DNA of 42,127 nt from an uncultured Pelagibacteraceae bacterium (GCA_902526645.1 CABZLS010000011.1:1-42127); one strand, 5' to 3'; shown: positions 33,519 to 42,127, counted from the first letter of the stretch. Translations and numbers: made by a program. Notes: generated by a model not told the origin, from the letters alone.

Positions 33519-34298
33519 TCAAATAAATTTTTTTAGTTTATTTAAAGTTTTTAGCTCTAAGCCATTCTCAACTAAATTTTTCTTTATTGACCTAGCTGTA
33601 TCTAATGAGCTTAGATTATCACCATGTATACAAACAGAATCGATTTCACAAGGTATTTGCTTCCCACTGTGACAATTAAGCGATTGGGTTTGAACCATTT
33701 TTAAAACATGTTTTTTTGCCTGTTCAGGGTCAGTTATTAGTGCATGAGATTTCTTTCTTGATACAAGGTTGCCGTCATCCTCATAATTTCTGTCAGCAAA
33801 TATTTCACATGCAAATTTCATGTCAAATTTTTTTGCCGCTTCTTGCATTCTGGATCCAGTGGGTACAAGATATATGAGGTCTTTATTAATACCCTTAATA
33901 GTTTTGGCTAATATTATAGCTAACTCAATATCCTCACATGCCATATTATTTAAGGCTCCATGAGGCTTTACATGAGATACACTTTCCCCATGAGTTGAAG
34001 CTATTTTTTCAAGAATTTCATATTGATCAATTATAAGTTTTTTTATTTCACTTTCAGAAAGTTTTATTCTTTCTCTACCAAAATTTTCTGGATCATTAAA
34101 AGAAGGATGTGCACCAATACTTACTCCATTTTTTTTTGAAATTTTTACAACCTGATTCATAGTTTCTTCATCCCCAGCGTGATATCCACATGCAACATTA
34201 GCTGAATTCACGATTTCTAATAAATCTGGATCATACTTATTTGAGTGATGTCTTGATTTTTCACCTAAATCACAATTTATATTAATTTCCATACTCAT
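33519..34298 (-). CDS. pxpA: 5-oxoprolinase subunit A (LamB/YcsF family)
   Basis: PxpA, with PxpBC, opens 5-oxoproline (pyroglutamate) to glutamate using ATP. The protein has MEININCDLGE at the start, NVACGYHAGDE, IGAHPSFNDPENFGRE, HVKPHGALNN and CIHGDN near the end, all typical of the family. I start it at ATG 34298 (259 residues) because a -10-like TATACT lies just upstream; the frame also allows 34316 and 34292. The other two subunits are divergent at 34320, an uncommon split, as many genomes have pxpABC in one direction. It is co-transcribed with the TPR gene. Confidence 0.9.
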   Translation of the reverse strand: MSMEININCDLGEKSRHHSNKYDPDLLEIVNSANVACGYHAGDEETMNQVVKISKKNGVSIGAHPSFNDPENFGRERIKLSESEIKKLIIDQYEILEKIASTHGESVSHVKPHGALNNMACEDIELAIILAKTIKGINKDLIYLVPTGSRMQEAAKKFDMKFACEIFADRNYEDDGNLVSRKKSHALITDPEQAKKHVLKMVQTQSLNCHSGKQIPCEIDSVCIHGDNLSSLDTARSIKKNLVENGLELKTLNKLKKFI

Positions 34299-34306
34299 AA
34301 ATTGTA

Positions 34307-34314
34307 AGTATAAC
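34307..34314. promoter_or_regulatory. Overlapping opposite -10 elements between pxpA and pxpB
   Basis: The 8-bp AGTATAAC reads TATAAC (34309-34314) toward pxpB and TATACT (34312-34307) toward pxpA. Expected +1 positions are about 34321 and 34300, practically at the ATGs (34320 and 34298), which would make both mRNAs leaderless. -35 elements are not convincing. Confidence 0.3.
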
Positions 34315-34319
34315 ATGGC

Positions 34320-34994
34320 ATGATAAAAAATATATCAAATCTTGGTGACGCAGCTTTGTATTGCGATTTTGGAACAGAGGTAAACAAGGAAATAAATAGT
34401 AAAGTAATACGATATTTTAGAAGCATTCAAAAAGAAAATATTGACGGGATAAATAATTTAACTCCCTCCTATAATAAATTAATTATTTCATTCGATTTAA
34501 GGAAAAAAAAATTTCAATCTATCAAAAAATTAATTGAAAATTTAGATATTACTAATGATGATGAATTAGAGAGTAATAAAATTAAAATCCCAGTATGTTG
34601 TGATGAAAAATTTTCATTAGACATAAAAAGATTAGAGGAAAAATTGAATATTAGTCGTGATAAAATTTATGAAAAATTTTTTGATAAGGAATTTTTTTGT
34701 TATATGACTGGTTTTATAGCGGGCATGCCTTTCCTGGGTGATCTAGAAAATGAACTTCAGGCAAAACGTTTGGAAACACCTAGAGTAAAAGTACCTAAGG
34801 GCTCCGTTGGATTAACAGAACAATTTGCAAATATTTACACATTTGAAAGTCCTGGTGGATGGAATATCATTGGAAATACACCACGTGTTATTTTTGATAG
34901 TTCAAAAAAGAACAGTCCAAATTTAATTAATCCAGGTGATGTAGTCACTTTTGAGCAAATTACTAAAGATCAATATGACAATAACAACGAATAA
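34320..34994 (+). CDS. pxpB: 5-oxoprolinase subunit B (KipI/allophanate hydrolase subunit 1 family)
   Basis: 224 residues with the KipI-type pattern: GDAALYCDFGTEVN at the N-terminus, IKIPVCCDEKFSLDI in the middle, YMTGFIAGMPFLGDL and the C-terminal RVKVPKGSVGLTEQFANIYTFESPGGWNIIGNT, which includes the cyclophilin-like active region and the 'PGGWxxIGRT' motif. It pairs with PxpC, whose ATG lies 20 bp inside the pxpB 3' end. In family terms it could also be a urea amidolyase or kinase-inhibitor homologue, but with PxpA next door the oxoprolinase role is favoured. Confidence 0.9.
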   Translation: MIKNISNLGDAALYCDFGTEVNKEINSKVIRYFRSIQKENIDGINNLTPSYNKLIISFDLRKKKFQSIKKLIENLDITNDDELESNKIKIPVCCDEKFSLDIKRLEEKLNISRDKIYEKFFDKEFFCYMTGFIAGMPFLGDLENELQAKRLETPRVKVPKGSVGLTEQFANIYTFESPGGWNIIGNTPRVIFDSSKKNSPNLINPGDVVTFEQITKDQYDNNNE

Positions 34995-35931
34995 AAATTA
35001 TTTTGAGATAAAAAGATCAGGAATTAACACAACATTTCAAGATCAAGGAAGAGGCAATCTTTATCATATTGGTATTCCTTTTAGTGGAGCAATGGATAAT
35101 AGAAATTATCAAATTTCAAACAAACTTGTTGGTAATGAAATAAATTCTCCGTCAATTGAATTTGCTTTTCAGGGTCCATTGTTAAAGTATTTTGGTGATA
35201 ATATAAATTTTGCAATTACGGGTGATGTAAAATTTGTTATTAGAAAAAAAAACAATGTTATCGAGGGAAGTTGTTATCAATCTTTTACATTAGAAAATGG
35301 TGATGAATTAGATATTGTAAGCACTAATAAATCTGTTTATGGATACTTAGCAGTCAGTGGTGAATTTGATGTAGATTATCAATGGTCAAGTTGTTCTGTG
35401 AATACAAAGGCAAATATAGGTGCAAATAATGGAAAAAAAATTGAAGATACACAAAAGATTTATATTTCTAAGATCAATAAAAATTTAAGTAATAAAAAAT
35501 TAAATTACATTAATACAAAAATTGAAAATATTAGAGTTATTCAGGGTACAAATTTTAATTATTTCTCTGATGAGGGAAAAAATATTTTTTTTGAAAAAGA
35601 GTTTATCGTATCAAAATTATCAGATCGTATGGGTATGAGATTGGAGGGACCAAAAATAGAAAATGTTGTAAATACAAACATTAAATCTGAAGGTTTAATA
35701 AAAGGTGTTATTCAAGTACCGGCAGATGGAAATCCAATTATAATGCTTTCTGACCATGGTACTATTGGAGGTTATCCCAAAATTGGAGTTGTTATCAGTG
35801 CAGATTATGACAAGTTAGTTCAATTAACTCCTGGTTCAAAAATTAAATTTAAAAAAGTTGAATTAGCTGATGCAGAAACATTATTTAAACTATATGACTT
35901 AGAGACGCAAAACTTAATTTCACAAATTTAA
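34975..35931 (+). CDS. pxpC: 5-oxoprolinase subunit C (KipA/allophanate hydrolase subunit 2 family)
   Basis: Taken from ATG 34975 (318 residues); an in-frame TTG 24 bp upstream adds only residues overlapping pxpB. It shows FEIKRSGINTTFQDQGR, the 'GIPFSGAMDNRNYQISNKLVGN' region corresponding to 'GVPxSGAMDxxALRxANxLVGN', IEFAFQGP, LSDRMGMRLEGP and the C-terminal DHGTIGGYPKIGVVI. These are the KipA biotin-independent carboxylase-like signatures. It forms the catalytic complex with PxpB and PxpA. Its stop overlaps the DMT transporter start (TAATG). Confidence 0.9.
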   Translation: MTITTNKNYFEIKRSGINTTFQDQGRGNLYHIGIPFSGAMDNRNYQISNKLVGNEINSPSIEFAFQGPLLKYFGDNINFAITGDVKFVIRKKNNVIEGSCYQSFTLENGDELDIVSTNKSVYGYLAVSGEFDVDYQWSSCSVNTKANIGANNGKKIEDTQKIYISKINKNLSNKKLNYINTKIENIRVIQGTNFNYFSDEGKNIFFEKEFIVSKLSDRMGMRLEGPKIENVVNTNIKSEGLIKGVIQVPADGNPIIMLSDHGTIGGYPKIGVVISADYDKLVQLTPGSKIKFKKVELADAETLFKLYDLETQNLISQI

Positions 35932-36809
35932 TGACTTTTATAAGAAACTTACCTGGTCCATTGTTAATTTTTTTAGGCGCATTAAGTTTAAGTTTTGGTG
36001 GATTAATTGTAAAATCTTTTGAGGGAGCTACATTATGGCAAATTTTATTTTGGAGATCTTTATTTTTTTCTTTAACAGTTTTAGCTTTTTTAATTATTAG
36101 TTATAGAGGAAAAACAATTGAGTCATTTTATAAATCTGGATTGCCAGGATTTATTGGTGGAATTATTTTATCTTTTGGTTTCTGTGGATATGTATTTGCG
36201 ATGTACAATACCACTGTTGCCAATACTAATTTTATCATTTCATTACAAATATTATTTCTTGCAATATTTGGGTATTTCTTTCTTAAGGAAAAAATAAATT
36301 TAATTACACTATTTTCAATCTGTCTGGCAATGACAGGTGTTTTATTGATGGTTGGAAATTCATTATCTCCTGGAGAATTATCTGGAAACTTAGCAGCTTT
36401 TACAATGCCAATTACTTTTGCAGTTTTAATAATGATTGTGAGAAAATTTCCTTCTGTGGATATGGTTCCAGCTCAGTTTGTTGCCGGTGTGAGTTCATGT
36501 TTAATTGGTTTTTTACTTTCTACAAAAATTATGATTTCTCCTCATGATATCTTTTTAGGTTTTCTCGCAGGTTTTTTTCAAGTTGGTTTTGGTTTTATAT
36601 TTATAACGATCGGTGCAAGAACAACACCATCTGCCATGGTGGGTATCATAATGTTATCCGAATCAGTTCTAGGGCCGATATGGGCATTCCTTTTTGTAAG
36701 TGAAAGACCCTCTGTATTTGGATTAATTGGAGGCGCAATTATACTTTTTGCAGTTTTATTACAATTTTATTCACTTTTAAGTAAACAAAAAAAGATTGTT
36801 TCTGATTGA
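35931..36809 (+). CDS. DMT superfamily (EamA) permease
   Basis: A 292-residue membrane protein with ten helices arranged as two EamA repeats; AMYNTTVANTNFIISLQILFLAIFGYFFLKEKI marks the end of the first and ARTTPSAMVGIIMLSESVLGPIWAFLFVSERPS that of the second. These carriers export or import metabolites such as amino acids. It overlaps pxpC by one base, so its substrate may be linked to oxoproline/glutamate metabolism (inference). Its stop codon TGA at 36807-36809 lies within a -35-like TTGACT preceding the glycine riboswitch. Confidence 0.87.
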   Translation: MTFIRNLPGPLLIFLGALSLSFGGLIVKSFEGATLWQILFWRSLFFSLTVLAFLIISYRGKTIESFYKSGLPGFIGGIILSFGFCGYVFAMYNTTVANTNFIISLQILFLAIFGYFFLKEKINLITLFSICLAMTGVLLMVGNSLSPGELSGNLAAFTMPITFAVLIMIVRKFPSVDMVPAQFVAGVSSCLIGFLLSTKIMISPHDIFLGFLAGFFQVGFGFIFITIGARTTPSAMVGIIMLSESVLGPIWAFLFVSERPSVFGLIGGAIILFAVLLQFYSLLSKQKKIVSD

Positions 36810-36834
36810 CTTTTTTCCATTCATGTAAGAATAT
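36806..36834 (+). promoter_or_regulatory. Candidate promoter of the riboswitch-gcvTHP operon
   Basis: TTGACT (36806-36811), containing the DMT stop codon, and GAATAT (36829-36834) are separated by 17 bp. The expected +1 at about 36841 coincides with the 5' end of the first aptamer. The -35 is good and the -10 weak. Only about 30 bp separate the DMT stop from the aptamer, so there is little other room for a promoter. Confidence 0.45.
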
Positions 36835-36838
36835 TCTG

Positions 36839-36988
36839 CTACGGGAGAGACTACAGAATATCGTAGCGCCGAAGGAGCAACCACCCAGGAATCTCTCAGG
36901 CAAAAAGGACCGTAACATATTAACTCTGGAAAGAGATTTAATTCTCGCCGAAGGAGCAAAACTCTCAGGCAAATATACAGATGGGTAA
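36839..36988 (+). ncRNA. Tandem glycine riboswitch controlling gcvTHP
   Basis: Two glycine aptamers in series. In the first (36839-36915), CTACGG pairs with CCGTAA as P1; GGGAGAGACT, GCGCCGAAGGAGCAA and ATCTCTCAGGCAAAAAGGACCG are textbook conserved blocks. The second (36922-36986) repeats them as CTCTGGAAAGAG, CGCCGAAGGAGCAAA, CTCTCAGGCAAA and ACAGATGGG. The last conserved bases are only about 13 nt from the gcvT ATG, with no terminator or T-run between. Control is therefore probably at translation start or through mRNA structure. In known examples, glycine binding switches on glycine cleavage. Short reading frames in both strands here are artefacts of the RNA. Confidence 0.96.
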
Positions 36989-36999
36989 AATGAGTTAAT

Positions 37000-38103
37000 A
37001 TGGAAACAAAAAAAACATCGCTGTACCAACTACATCAAGATTGTAATGCAAAATTTGTTGAATTTGCAGGCTATCAAATGCCGATACAATATTCGGAAGG
37101 TATTGTAGAAGAGCACAAATTCACAAGAAATCATTCAGGTATTTTTGATGTTTCTCATATGGGTCAACTATTTATTTATGGTGGTGAAGACTTAATTAAA
37201 GATTTAGAAAAAATTTTTCCTTTAGATCTAAAGAATTTGAAATTAAATCATTCAAAATATAGCTTCTTAATGGACAAAGATGCTGGGATACATGATGATT
37301 TAATTATCACAAAAACAAATGAGGGTTTTTTGATAATCCTCAATGCAGCATGCAAAGATAATGACTTAAAAATTTTAAAAGAACTTCTTAAAGAGAAGTA
37401 CAAAATGGTTTTGGATGAAAATAGATCTTTAATTGCCATTCAGGGACCTAAATCATCAGAAATTCTCGACGATGTTGTTAATGGTGTAAAGGATCTTAAT
37501 TTTATGTCTGGAAACTGGTTTTCTTTTGAAAATCAGAAAGTTTATATTACGCGGTCTGGTTATACAGGTGAAGATGGTTTTGAGATATCAATTGCAAATG
37601 ATTTTGTAGATAAATTAACTAGAGAATTAATTAAAAAAGGATCTAAGTTAATAGGCCTAGGAGCGAGGGATACACTAAGACTGGAGGCTGGTTTATGTTT
37701 GTATGGTCATGATCTTGATAAAGATAAAACTCCAGTAGAGGCAAATTTAAAATGGGCTATTTCAAAAGAAAGAATATCTAAGGGAGATTTTATAGGATCT
37801 GACATTATTATTAAACAATTAAATAATGGCGTAAGTAAAATTAGAGTTGGAATTAAACCTGAGGGAAGAATAATAGCTAGAGAAAAAACAAAGATTTTTA
37901 ATCAATCAGATGTTCATATTGGAGAAATTACTAGTGGAACATTTGGGCCAAGCGTTAATGGACCTGTTGCAATGGGATATGTTGAAAATCAATTTTCAAA
38001 AAAAAATACAAAGGTATTTTTAGAAGTGAGAGGCAAAAAACATCCTGCAAGTGTTTGTAGTTTGCCGTTTTATAAAAAAAGTTATGTTAAAGGAGTAAAT
38101 TAA
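37000..38103 (+). CDS. gcvT: Aminomethyltransferase (glycine cleavage T protein)
   Basis: The T protein releases ammonia from the lipoyl-bound aminomethyl group and passes the carbon to tetrahydrofolate. At 367 residues it has [32 protein letters not shown] and [21 protein letters not shown], the folate-site and family motifs. This distinguishes it from the YgfZ paralogue at 1256. It is first in gcvT-gcvH-gcvP behind the riboswitch, and its stop overlaps the gcvH ATG (TAATG). Confidence 0.97.
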   Translation: METKKTSLYQLHQDCNAKFVEFAGYQMPIQYSEGIVEEHKFTRNHSGIFDVSHMGQLFIYGGEDLIKDLEKIFPLDLKNLKLNHSKYSFLMDKDAGIHDDLIITKTNEGFLIILNAACKDNDLKILKELLKEKYKMVLDENRSLIAIQGPKSSEILDDVVNGVKDLNFMSGNWFSFENQKVYITRSGYTGEDGFEISIANDFVDKLTRELIKKGSKLIGLGARDTLRLEAGLCLYGHDLDKDKTPVEANLKWAISKERISKGDFIGSDIIIKQLNNGVSKIRVGIKPEGRIIAREKTKIFNQSDVHIGEITSGTFGPSVNGPVAMGYVENQFSKKNTKVFLEVRGKKHPASVCSLPFYKKSYVKGVN

Positions 38104-38483
38104 TGAGTACAGTAAAATATTCAAAAGAGCATGAGTGGATTAAAGTAGATGGAGACATAGCAACTATCGGTATCACAAAACATGCAACAGAGATGTTAGG
38201 TGATATAGTTTTTGCAGAACTTCCTGAAAAAGGATCTAATGTTGAAAAAGATGGAACTGCCGGTGTTGTAGAGTCGACGAAAGCAGCTAGCGATGTATAT
38301 ACTCCTGTAAGTGGTGAAGTAGTTGATACAAATCAAGCCATAGTAGATGATCCATCAAAAATTAATCAAGATCCAGAGGACTCAGCATGGTTTTTTAAAC
38401 TTAAAATAAAAGATCCATCAGAAATGGATACTTTAATGAATAAAGATGATTACGATAAATTTGCAAAGGAGACATCAGCATAA
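38103..38483 (+). CDS. gcvH: Glycine cleavage H protein (lipoyl carrier)
   Basis: The H protein shuttles the aminomethyl intermediate on a lipoyl arm between P, T and L proteins. The 126-residue protein carries [19 protein letters not shown] with the lipoylation site Lys60. [21 protein letters not shown] opens the fold. Stop and start overlaps with gcvT and gcvP (one base each) give fixed translational coupling. The L protein (lpd) is not in the window. Confidence 0.97.
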   Translation: MSTVKYSKEHEWIKVDGDIATIGITKHATEMLGDIVFAELPEKGSNVEKDGTAGVVESTKAASDVYTPVSGEVVDTNQAIVDDPSKINQDPEDSAWFFKLKIKDPSEMDTLMNKDDYDKFAKETSA

Positions 38484-41353
38484 TGTTACCAAATTCAGAA
38501 AAAGATTTTTTAAAAAGACACATAGGCCCTTCTAAAGAAGATCAATTAAAAATGTTAAAAGAATTGAATTATCAATCACTTGATGATTTGATTGACAACA
38601 CTGTTCCAGAAAAAATAAAGTTCAAAGGTGAACTTAATATTGGCGAGTCGAATTCAGAGTATGAAGCTTTAAGAAAATTAAGAGCAATTTCAAAAAAAAA
38701 TCAAGTTTACTCAAATTTTATTGGTATGGGATATTATGGAACTTATACACCCTATGTAATTTTGAGAAATATACTAGAAAATCCAGGTTGGTATACTTCA
38801 TATACACCTTATCAGCCAGAAGTTGCTCAAGGAAGACTTGAGATGTTATTGAACTTTCAACAAATGATTGTTGATTTTACAGGAATGGACATTGCCAATG
38901 CTTCTTTATTAGATGAGGGCACGGCAGCAGCAGAGGCTATGGGTTTAAGTCACAGATTAAATAAAAAAGATAGTAATTTAGTTTTTGTTTCTGAGGATTG
39001 TCATCCTCAAACAATAAATGTAATTCAAACAAGAGCTGAACCAATGGGTTTAAAAGTTTTAGTCGGTAAAGAAGATGAAGTTTTAGATCAACTAAAAGAG
39101 GATTTAGTTTGTGGAATTTTACAATATCCAGGAACTTTAGGAGATATTAAAGACCCAAGTGAAGCAATTAGTAAAATTCACAAAAAGAATGGGAAGGCTG
39201 TATTAGCTTGTGATCTGTTAGCACTAGCAAAATTAAAAACACCAAGAGAACTTGGTGCCGACATTGCAGTTGGAAGCTCTCAAAGATTTGGTATTCCAAT
39301 GGGATATGGAGGTCCACATGCAGCTTTTTTTGCTACAAAAGATGAGTTTAAAAGATCAATGCCTGGAAGGATTGTCGGTGTATCAGTTGATAGACATGGT
39401 AATAAAGCATATAGATTATCATTACAAACTAGAGAGCAACATATTAGAAGAGATAAGGCGACGAGTAATATTTGTACTGCCCAAGCTTTATTAGCAATTG
39501 TGTCAGCAGCATATGCTATTTATCATGGTCCGGATGGAATTAAAAATATTTCAGAAAGAGTGTCTCAATTAGCAAAAAGTTTTGCTGATAAAATAAAACA
39601 ATCTGGATACGAGCTTTATTCTAATAATTTTTTTGATACTGTTACTATTATTACTAAAGAAAAAACTGATCAAATTTATAAGAATGCTTTGAACCAAAGA
39701 GTTAATATTCGAAAAGTAAATTCTGAAATGCTTGCTGTTTCATTTGATGAAAGAAAAAATGTTTATAGAGTAAATCAACTATTAAAAATTTTTAATGCTG
39801 CGGAATCGATCAAAAAAGAAGATCCATCGGTTAGTTTACCTAATCTTCCAAAAAATTTATTAAGAACTTCAAAATATTTAGAACATCCAGTTTTTAACTC
39901 TTATCATTCCGAAACCGAAATGCTTAGATATTTAAAAAGATTAGAAGATAAAGATATAGCATTGAATAGAACTATGATTGCACTTGGTTCTTGTACAATG
40001 AAATTAAATGCTGCTGCCGAAATGATCCCAATATCATGGAAAGAATTTGCAGAACCTCATCCGTTTGTCCCAATTGAACAAATGGAAGGGTTTAGAGATT
40101 TATTTACTGATCTAAAAAATTGGTTGCGTTCTATAACTGGTTTTTCTGGTGTTTCTTTGCAACCTAATGCAGGTGCTCAAGGTGAGTATGCAGGCTTAAT
40201 GGTTATTAGAAAGTATCATTTAGATAGAGGTGAGGCTAATCGTAATATATGTTTAATTCCAAGCTCAGCACACGGAACTAACCCAGCAAGTGCGCAAATG
40301 GTTGGAATGAAAGTTGTAGTTGTTAATTGTGATAAAGAAGGGAATGTTGATTTTGATGATTTAAAGAAAAAAGCTGAACAACATTCGGAAAACCTTGGAG
40401 CATTAATGGTGACCTATCCATCTACTCATGGAGTATTTGAGGAAAAAATAACTGATATTTGTGAGTTGGTTCATAAACATGGTGGGCAGGTTTATATGGA
40501 TGGAGCAAATTTAAACGCCTTAGTCGGAGTCGCGAAGCCTGGAAATTTTGGTCCAGATGTTTGTCATATTAATTTGCATAAAACATTTTGTATTCCACAT
40601 GGTGGGGGAGGACCAGGTATGGGACCTATTGCATGTAAAAAACATTTACAAGTATATCTACCTAATCATCCAGTGATTAAAGATTGTGGACCAACCTCCG
40701 GCATTGGAGCAGTCTCGGCAGCTCCTTGGGGTAGTTCAAGTATTCTATCAATCTCTTGGATGTACATTAAAATGATGGGATCAGCAGGGTTAAAGCTAGC
40801 TACTGAAGTGGCAATATTAAATGCAAATTATATTGCTCATAGACTAAAAGATCACTTTCCAATTTTGTATAAAGGATCAAATGGAAATGTTGCTCATGAA
40901 TGTATTATTGATATTAGAAATATTAAATCAGAGACAGGAATAACTGAAGAAGATATTGCAAAAAGATTAATAGATTATGGATTTCATGCACCAACTATGT
41001 CATGGCCAGTAGCTGGTACAATGATGATAGAGCCAACTGAAAGTGAAGGTTTGTCAGAACTCGATAGATTTTGTGATACTTTAATTAAGATTAAAGAAGA
41101 AATTGAAAAAATTAAATCAGGTGAATTTGATAAAATAGATAATCCAATAAAAAATGCTCCTCACACTGATAGTGAACTAGCTTCTGATGATTGGACACAT
41201 AAATATTCAAGAGCAGAGGCTGCTTATCCTGCAAAATTCTTAAAATCTAATAAATTCTGGCCTCCAGTTGCAAGAGTGGATAATGTTTATGGTGACAAGA
41301 ATATATTCTGTACTTGTCCGAGCATAGATGAATTTAAAGAAGATGCAGCATAA
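38483..41353 (+). CDS. gcvP: Glycine dehydrogenase (decarboxylating), P protein, single-chain
   Basis: The PLP enzyme that decarboxylates glycine. At 956 residues it is the fused single-chain form, with N-terminal (about 1-440) and C-terminal halves that are separate genes in some bacteria. The PLP lysine is Lys700 in INLHKTFCIPHGGGGPG. RRDKATSNICTAQALLA in the first half and MKLNAAAEMIP at the start of the second are also typical. It is the final gene of the riboswitch-controlled operon; the next gene begins 6 bp after its stop. Confidence 0.97.
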   Translation: MLPNSEKDFLKRHIGPSKEDQLKMLKELNYQSLDDLIDNTVPEKIKFKGELNIGESNSEYEALRKLRAISKKNQVYSNFIGMGYYGTYTPYVILRNILENPGWYTSYTPYQPEVAQGRLEMLLNFQQMIVDFTGMDIANASLLDEGTAAAEAMGLSHRLNKKDSNLVFVSEDCHPQTINVIQTRAEPMGLKVLVGKEDEVLDQLKEDLVCGILQYPGTLGDIKDPSEAISKIHKKNGKAVLACDLLALAKLKTPRELGADIAVGSSQRFGIPMGYGGPHAAFFATKDEFKRSMPGRIVGVSVDRHGNKAYRLSLQTREQHIRRDKATSNICTAQALLAIVSAAYAIYHGPDGIKNISERVSQLAKSFADKIKQSGYELYSNNFFDTVTIITKEKTDQIYKNALNQRVNIRKVNSEMLAVSFDERKNVYRVNQLLKIFNAAESIKKEDPSVSLPNLPKNLLRTSKYLEHPVFNSYHSETEMLRYLKRLEDKDIALNRTMIALGSCTMKLNAAAEMIPISWKEFAEPHPFVPIEQMEGFRDLFTDLKNWLRSITGFSGVSLQPNAGAQGEYAGLMVIRKYHLDRGEANRNICLIPSSAHGTNPASAQMVGMKVVVVNCDKEGNVDFDDLKKKAEQHSENLGALMVTYPSTHGVFEEKITDICELVHKHGGQVYMDGANLNALVGVAKPGNFGPDVCHINLHKTFCIPHGGGGPGMGPIACKKHLQVYLPNHPVIKDCGPTSGIGAVSAAPWGSSSILSISWMYIKMMGSAGLKLATEVAILNANYIAHRLKDHFPILYKGSNGNVAHECIIDIRNIKSETGITEEDIAKRLIDYGFHAPTMSWPVAGTMMIEPTESEGLSELDRFCDTLIKIKEEIEKIKSGEFDKIDNPIKNAPHTDSELASDDWTHKYSRAEAAYPAKFLKSNKFWPPVARVDNVYGDKNIFCTCPSIDEFKEDAA

Positions 41354-41359
41354 CAATTA

Positions 41360-42127
41360 ATGAAGATTGCTGTTGTCGGTTCAGGCATTTCAGGACTAAG
41401 CGCTGCATATTACTTATCAAAAAAACACCATGTAGATCTTTTCGAGAAGGAAGATCGTTTCGGTGGTCACTCACATACTATTGATTTATCTTTTGGTACA
41501 AAAAAAGTTTCAGTTGATATAGGATTTATTGTATTTAACTACGCAACTTACCCACATTTAATAAATTTTTTTGAGGAGAATAATATTGCAATTGAAAAAA
41601 GTGATATGTCTTTTTCCGTATCAGTTGAAAAATCTTCATTCGAATATTGCGGTAGAGGATTGAATGGAATTTTTTCGAATAAAATTAATCTGTTTAATTT
41701 AAGCTTCCTCAAAATGTTTTTTGATATAATTAAGTTTTACAAAAAATGTGATAATATAGAAAAAATTGATCAAGAGACTACACTTGGTGATTATTTGAGA
41801 AAGGAAAATCTTTCAAAAGAGTTTATCAACTATCATTTGATACCGATGGTCTCAGCTATATGGTCAATGCCACCTAGTGCTGCTAGTCAAATGCCATTAA
41901 GATTTTTTTTAAAGTTTTTTCAAAATCATGGTTTGTTTAAATTAAAAAATAGACCTCAGTGGTACACAGTGTCAAATCGAAGTAGAACTTATGTTCAGAA
42001 TATTATTTCAAAAATTAGCGGTGAACATTTTAAAAATTATCCAATAAAAAAGATTAAAACAAAAACAGCAGGTATAGATTTATATTATGGTGGAGAAAGT
42101 GAATATTTTGGATACGATAAAGTTGTT
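41360..42127 (+). CDS. FAD-dependent NAD(P)-binding oxidoreductase (amine oxidase-like), 3' truncated by window
   Basis: From ATG 41360, 256 codons run to the window end without a stop. The N-terminus is a Rossmann FAD motif (MKIAVVGSGISGLSAAYYL) followed by LFEKEDRFGGHSHT. VDIGFIVFNYATYPHLINFF and MVSAIWSMPPSAASQMP resemble the COG2907 group of predicted flavoproteins related to protoporphyrinogen oxidase and phytoene desaturase. In many bacteria this gene precedes a DUF1365 protein and a cyclopropane fatty acid synthase-like gene; these would lie beyond the window. It follows gcvP by 6 bp and may be read through from it. Substrate unknown. Confidence 0.85.
   Translation, partial: MKIAVVGSGISGLSAAYYLSKKHHVDLFEKEDRFGGHSHTIDLSFGTKKVSVDIGFIVFNYATYPHLINFFEENNIAIEKSDMSFSVSVEKSSFEYCGRGLNGIFSNKINLFNLSFLKMFFDIIKFYKKCDNIEKIDQETTLGDYLRKENLSKEFINYHLIPMVSAIWSMPPSAASQMPLRFFLKFFQNHGLFKLKNRPQWYTVSNRSRTYVQNIISKISGEHFKNYPIKKIKTKTAGIDLYYGGESEYFGYDKVV

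Noticed and set aside
36739..37029. Several short frames on both strands between the DMT gene and gcvT
   Set aside because: They lie on the tandem glycine riboswitch, whose conserved RNA blocks explain the sequence.
1..42127. CRISPR array, toxin-antitoxin or restriction system
   Set aside because: No regular repeat-spacer array, cas gene, methylase or toxin-antitoxin pair was found on either strand.

Overview
The window comes from a very AT-rich, tightly packed genome. Neighbouring genes overlap by 1-24 bp or lie a few bases apart, and no intergenic gap exceeds about 215 bp. Gene content points to a marine SAR11-type alphaproteobacterium (Pelagibacterales): a proteorhodopsin, adrenodoxin-type ferredoxin with a type II ferredoxin-NADP reductase, a mostly cysteine-less DksA, a TRAP transporter, and a tandem glycine riboswitch in front of gcvTHP. 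This placement rests on recognised protein families and gene style, not on a database search.

Layout. 1-5.7 kb: NAD synthesis (nadC partial, nadA), a tRNA-Leu(GAG), the YgfZ folate/Fe-S protein, dihydroorotase, an SMR exporter and propionyl-CoA synthetase. 5.7-8.75 kb: proteorhodopsin behind a structured leader and followed by a strong terminator, then ferredoxin, ferredoxin reductase and a glutathione transferase. 8.75-9.5 kb (minus): a DksA-family regulator whose stop overlaps two tiny membrane-peptide genes. 9.5-14.8 kb looks accessory: a GT39-like membrane glycosyltransferase, a GT2 glycosyltransferase, a secreted alginate-lyase-like protein, and an SOS-controlled umuDC. 14.8-21.4 kb: GFA-domain protein, glycerate kinase, TolC, recA, alaS. 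21.4-30.1 kb: icd, the psd-pssA phospholipid pair, a GT8-like protein, rlmE, a CBS-less guaB, a TPR protein, guaA, panB and a TerC-family protein. 30.2-36.8 kb: TRAP transporter dctPQM, a TPR protein, and 5-oxoprolinase genes pxpA and pxpBC in divergent orientation, then a DMT transporter. 36.8-41.4 kb: riboswitch and gcvT-gcvH-gcvP. The window ends inside a FAD-dependent oxidoreductase.

How the parts fit. The proteorhodopsin is a light-driven proton pump with the glutamine typical of blue-tuned variants. The glycine cleavage operon feeds one-carbon metabolism, and its promoter and riboswitch are squeezed between the DMT stop codon and gcvT. The TRAP and pxp genes may form a 5-oxoproline uptake and opening module (inference). 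RecA and UmuDC both carry candidate alphaproteobacterial LexA-type boxes, the umuD one perfect and located on its transcription start.

Most notable observations: the CBS-less IMP dehydrogenase, the alginate-lyase-like protein with all four catalytic residues at a constant offset from the characterised enzyme, the umuD promoter with SOS box and nearby tandem repeats, the two tiny membrane ORFs coupled to dksA, and the structured proteorhodopsin leader. I found no CRISPR array, insertion sequence, phage or clearly new defence system.
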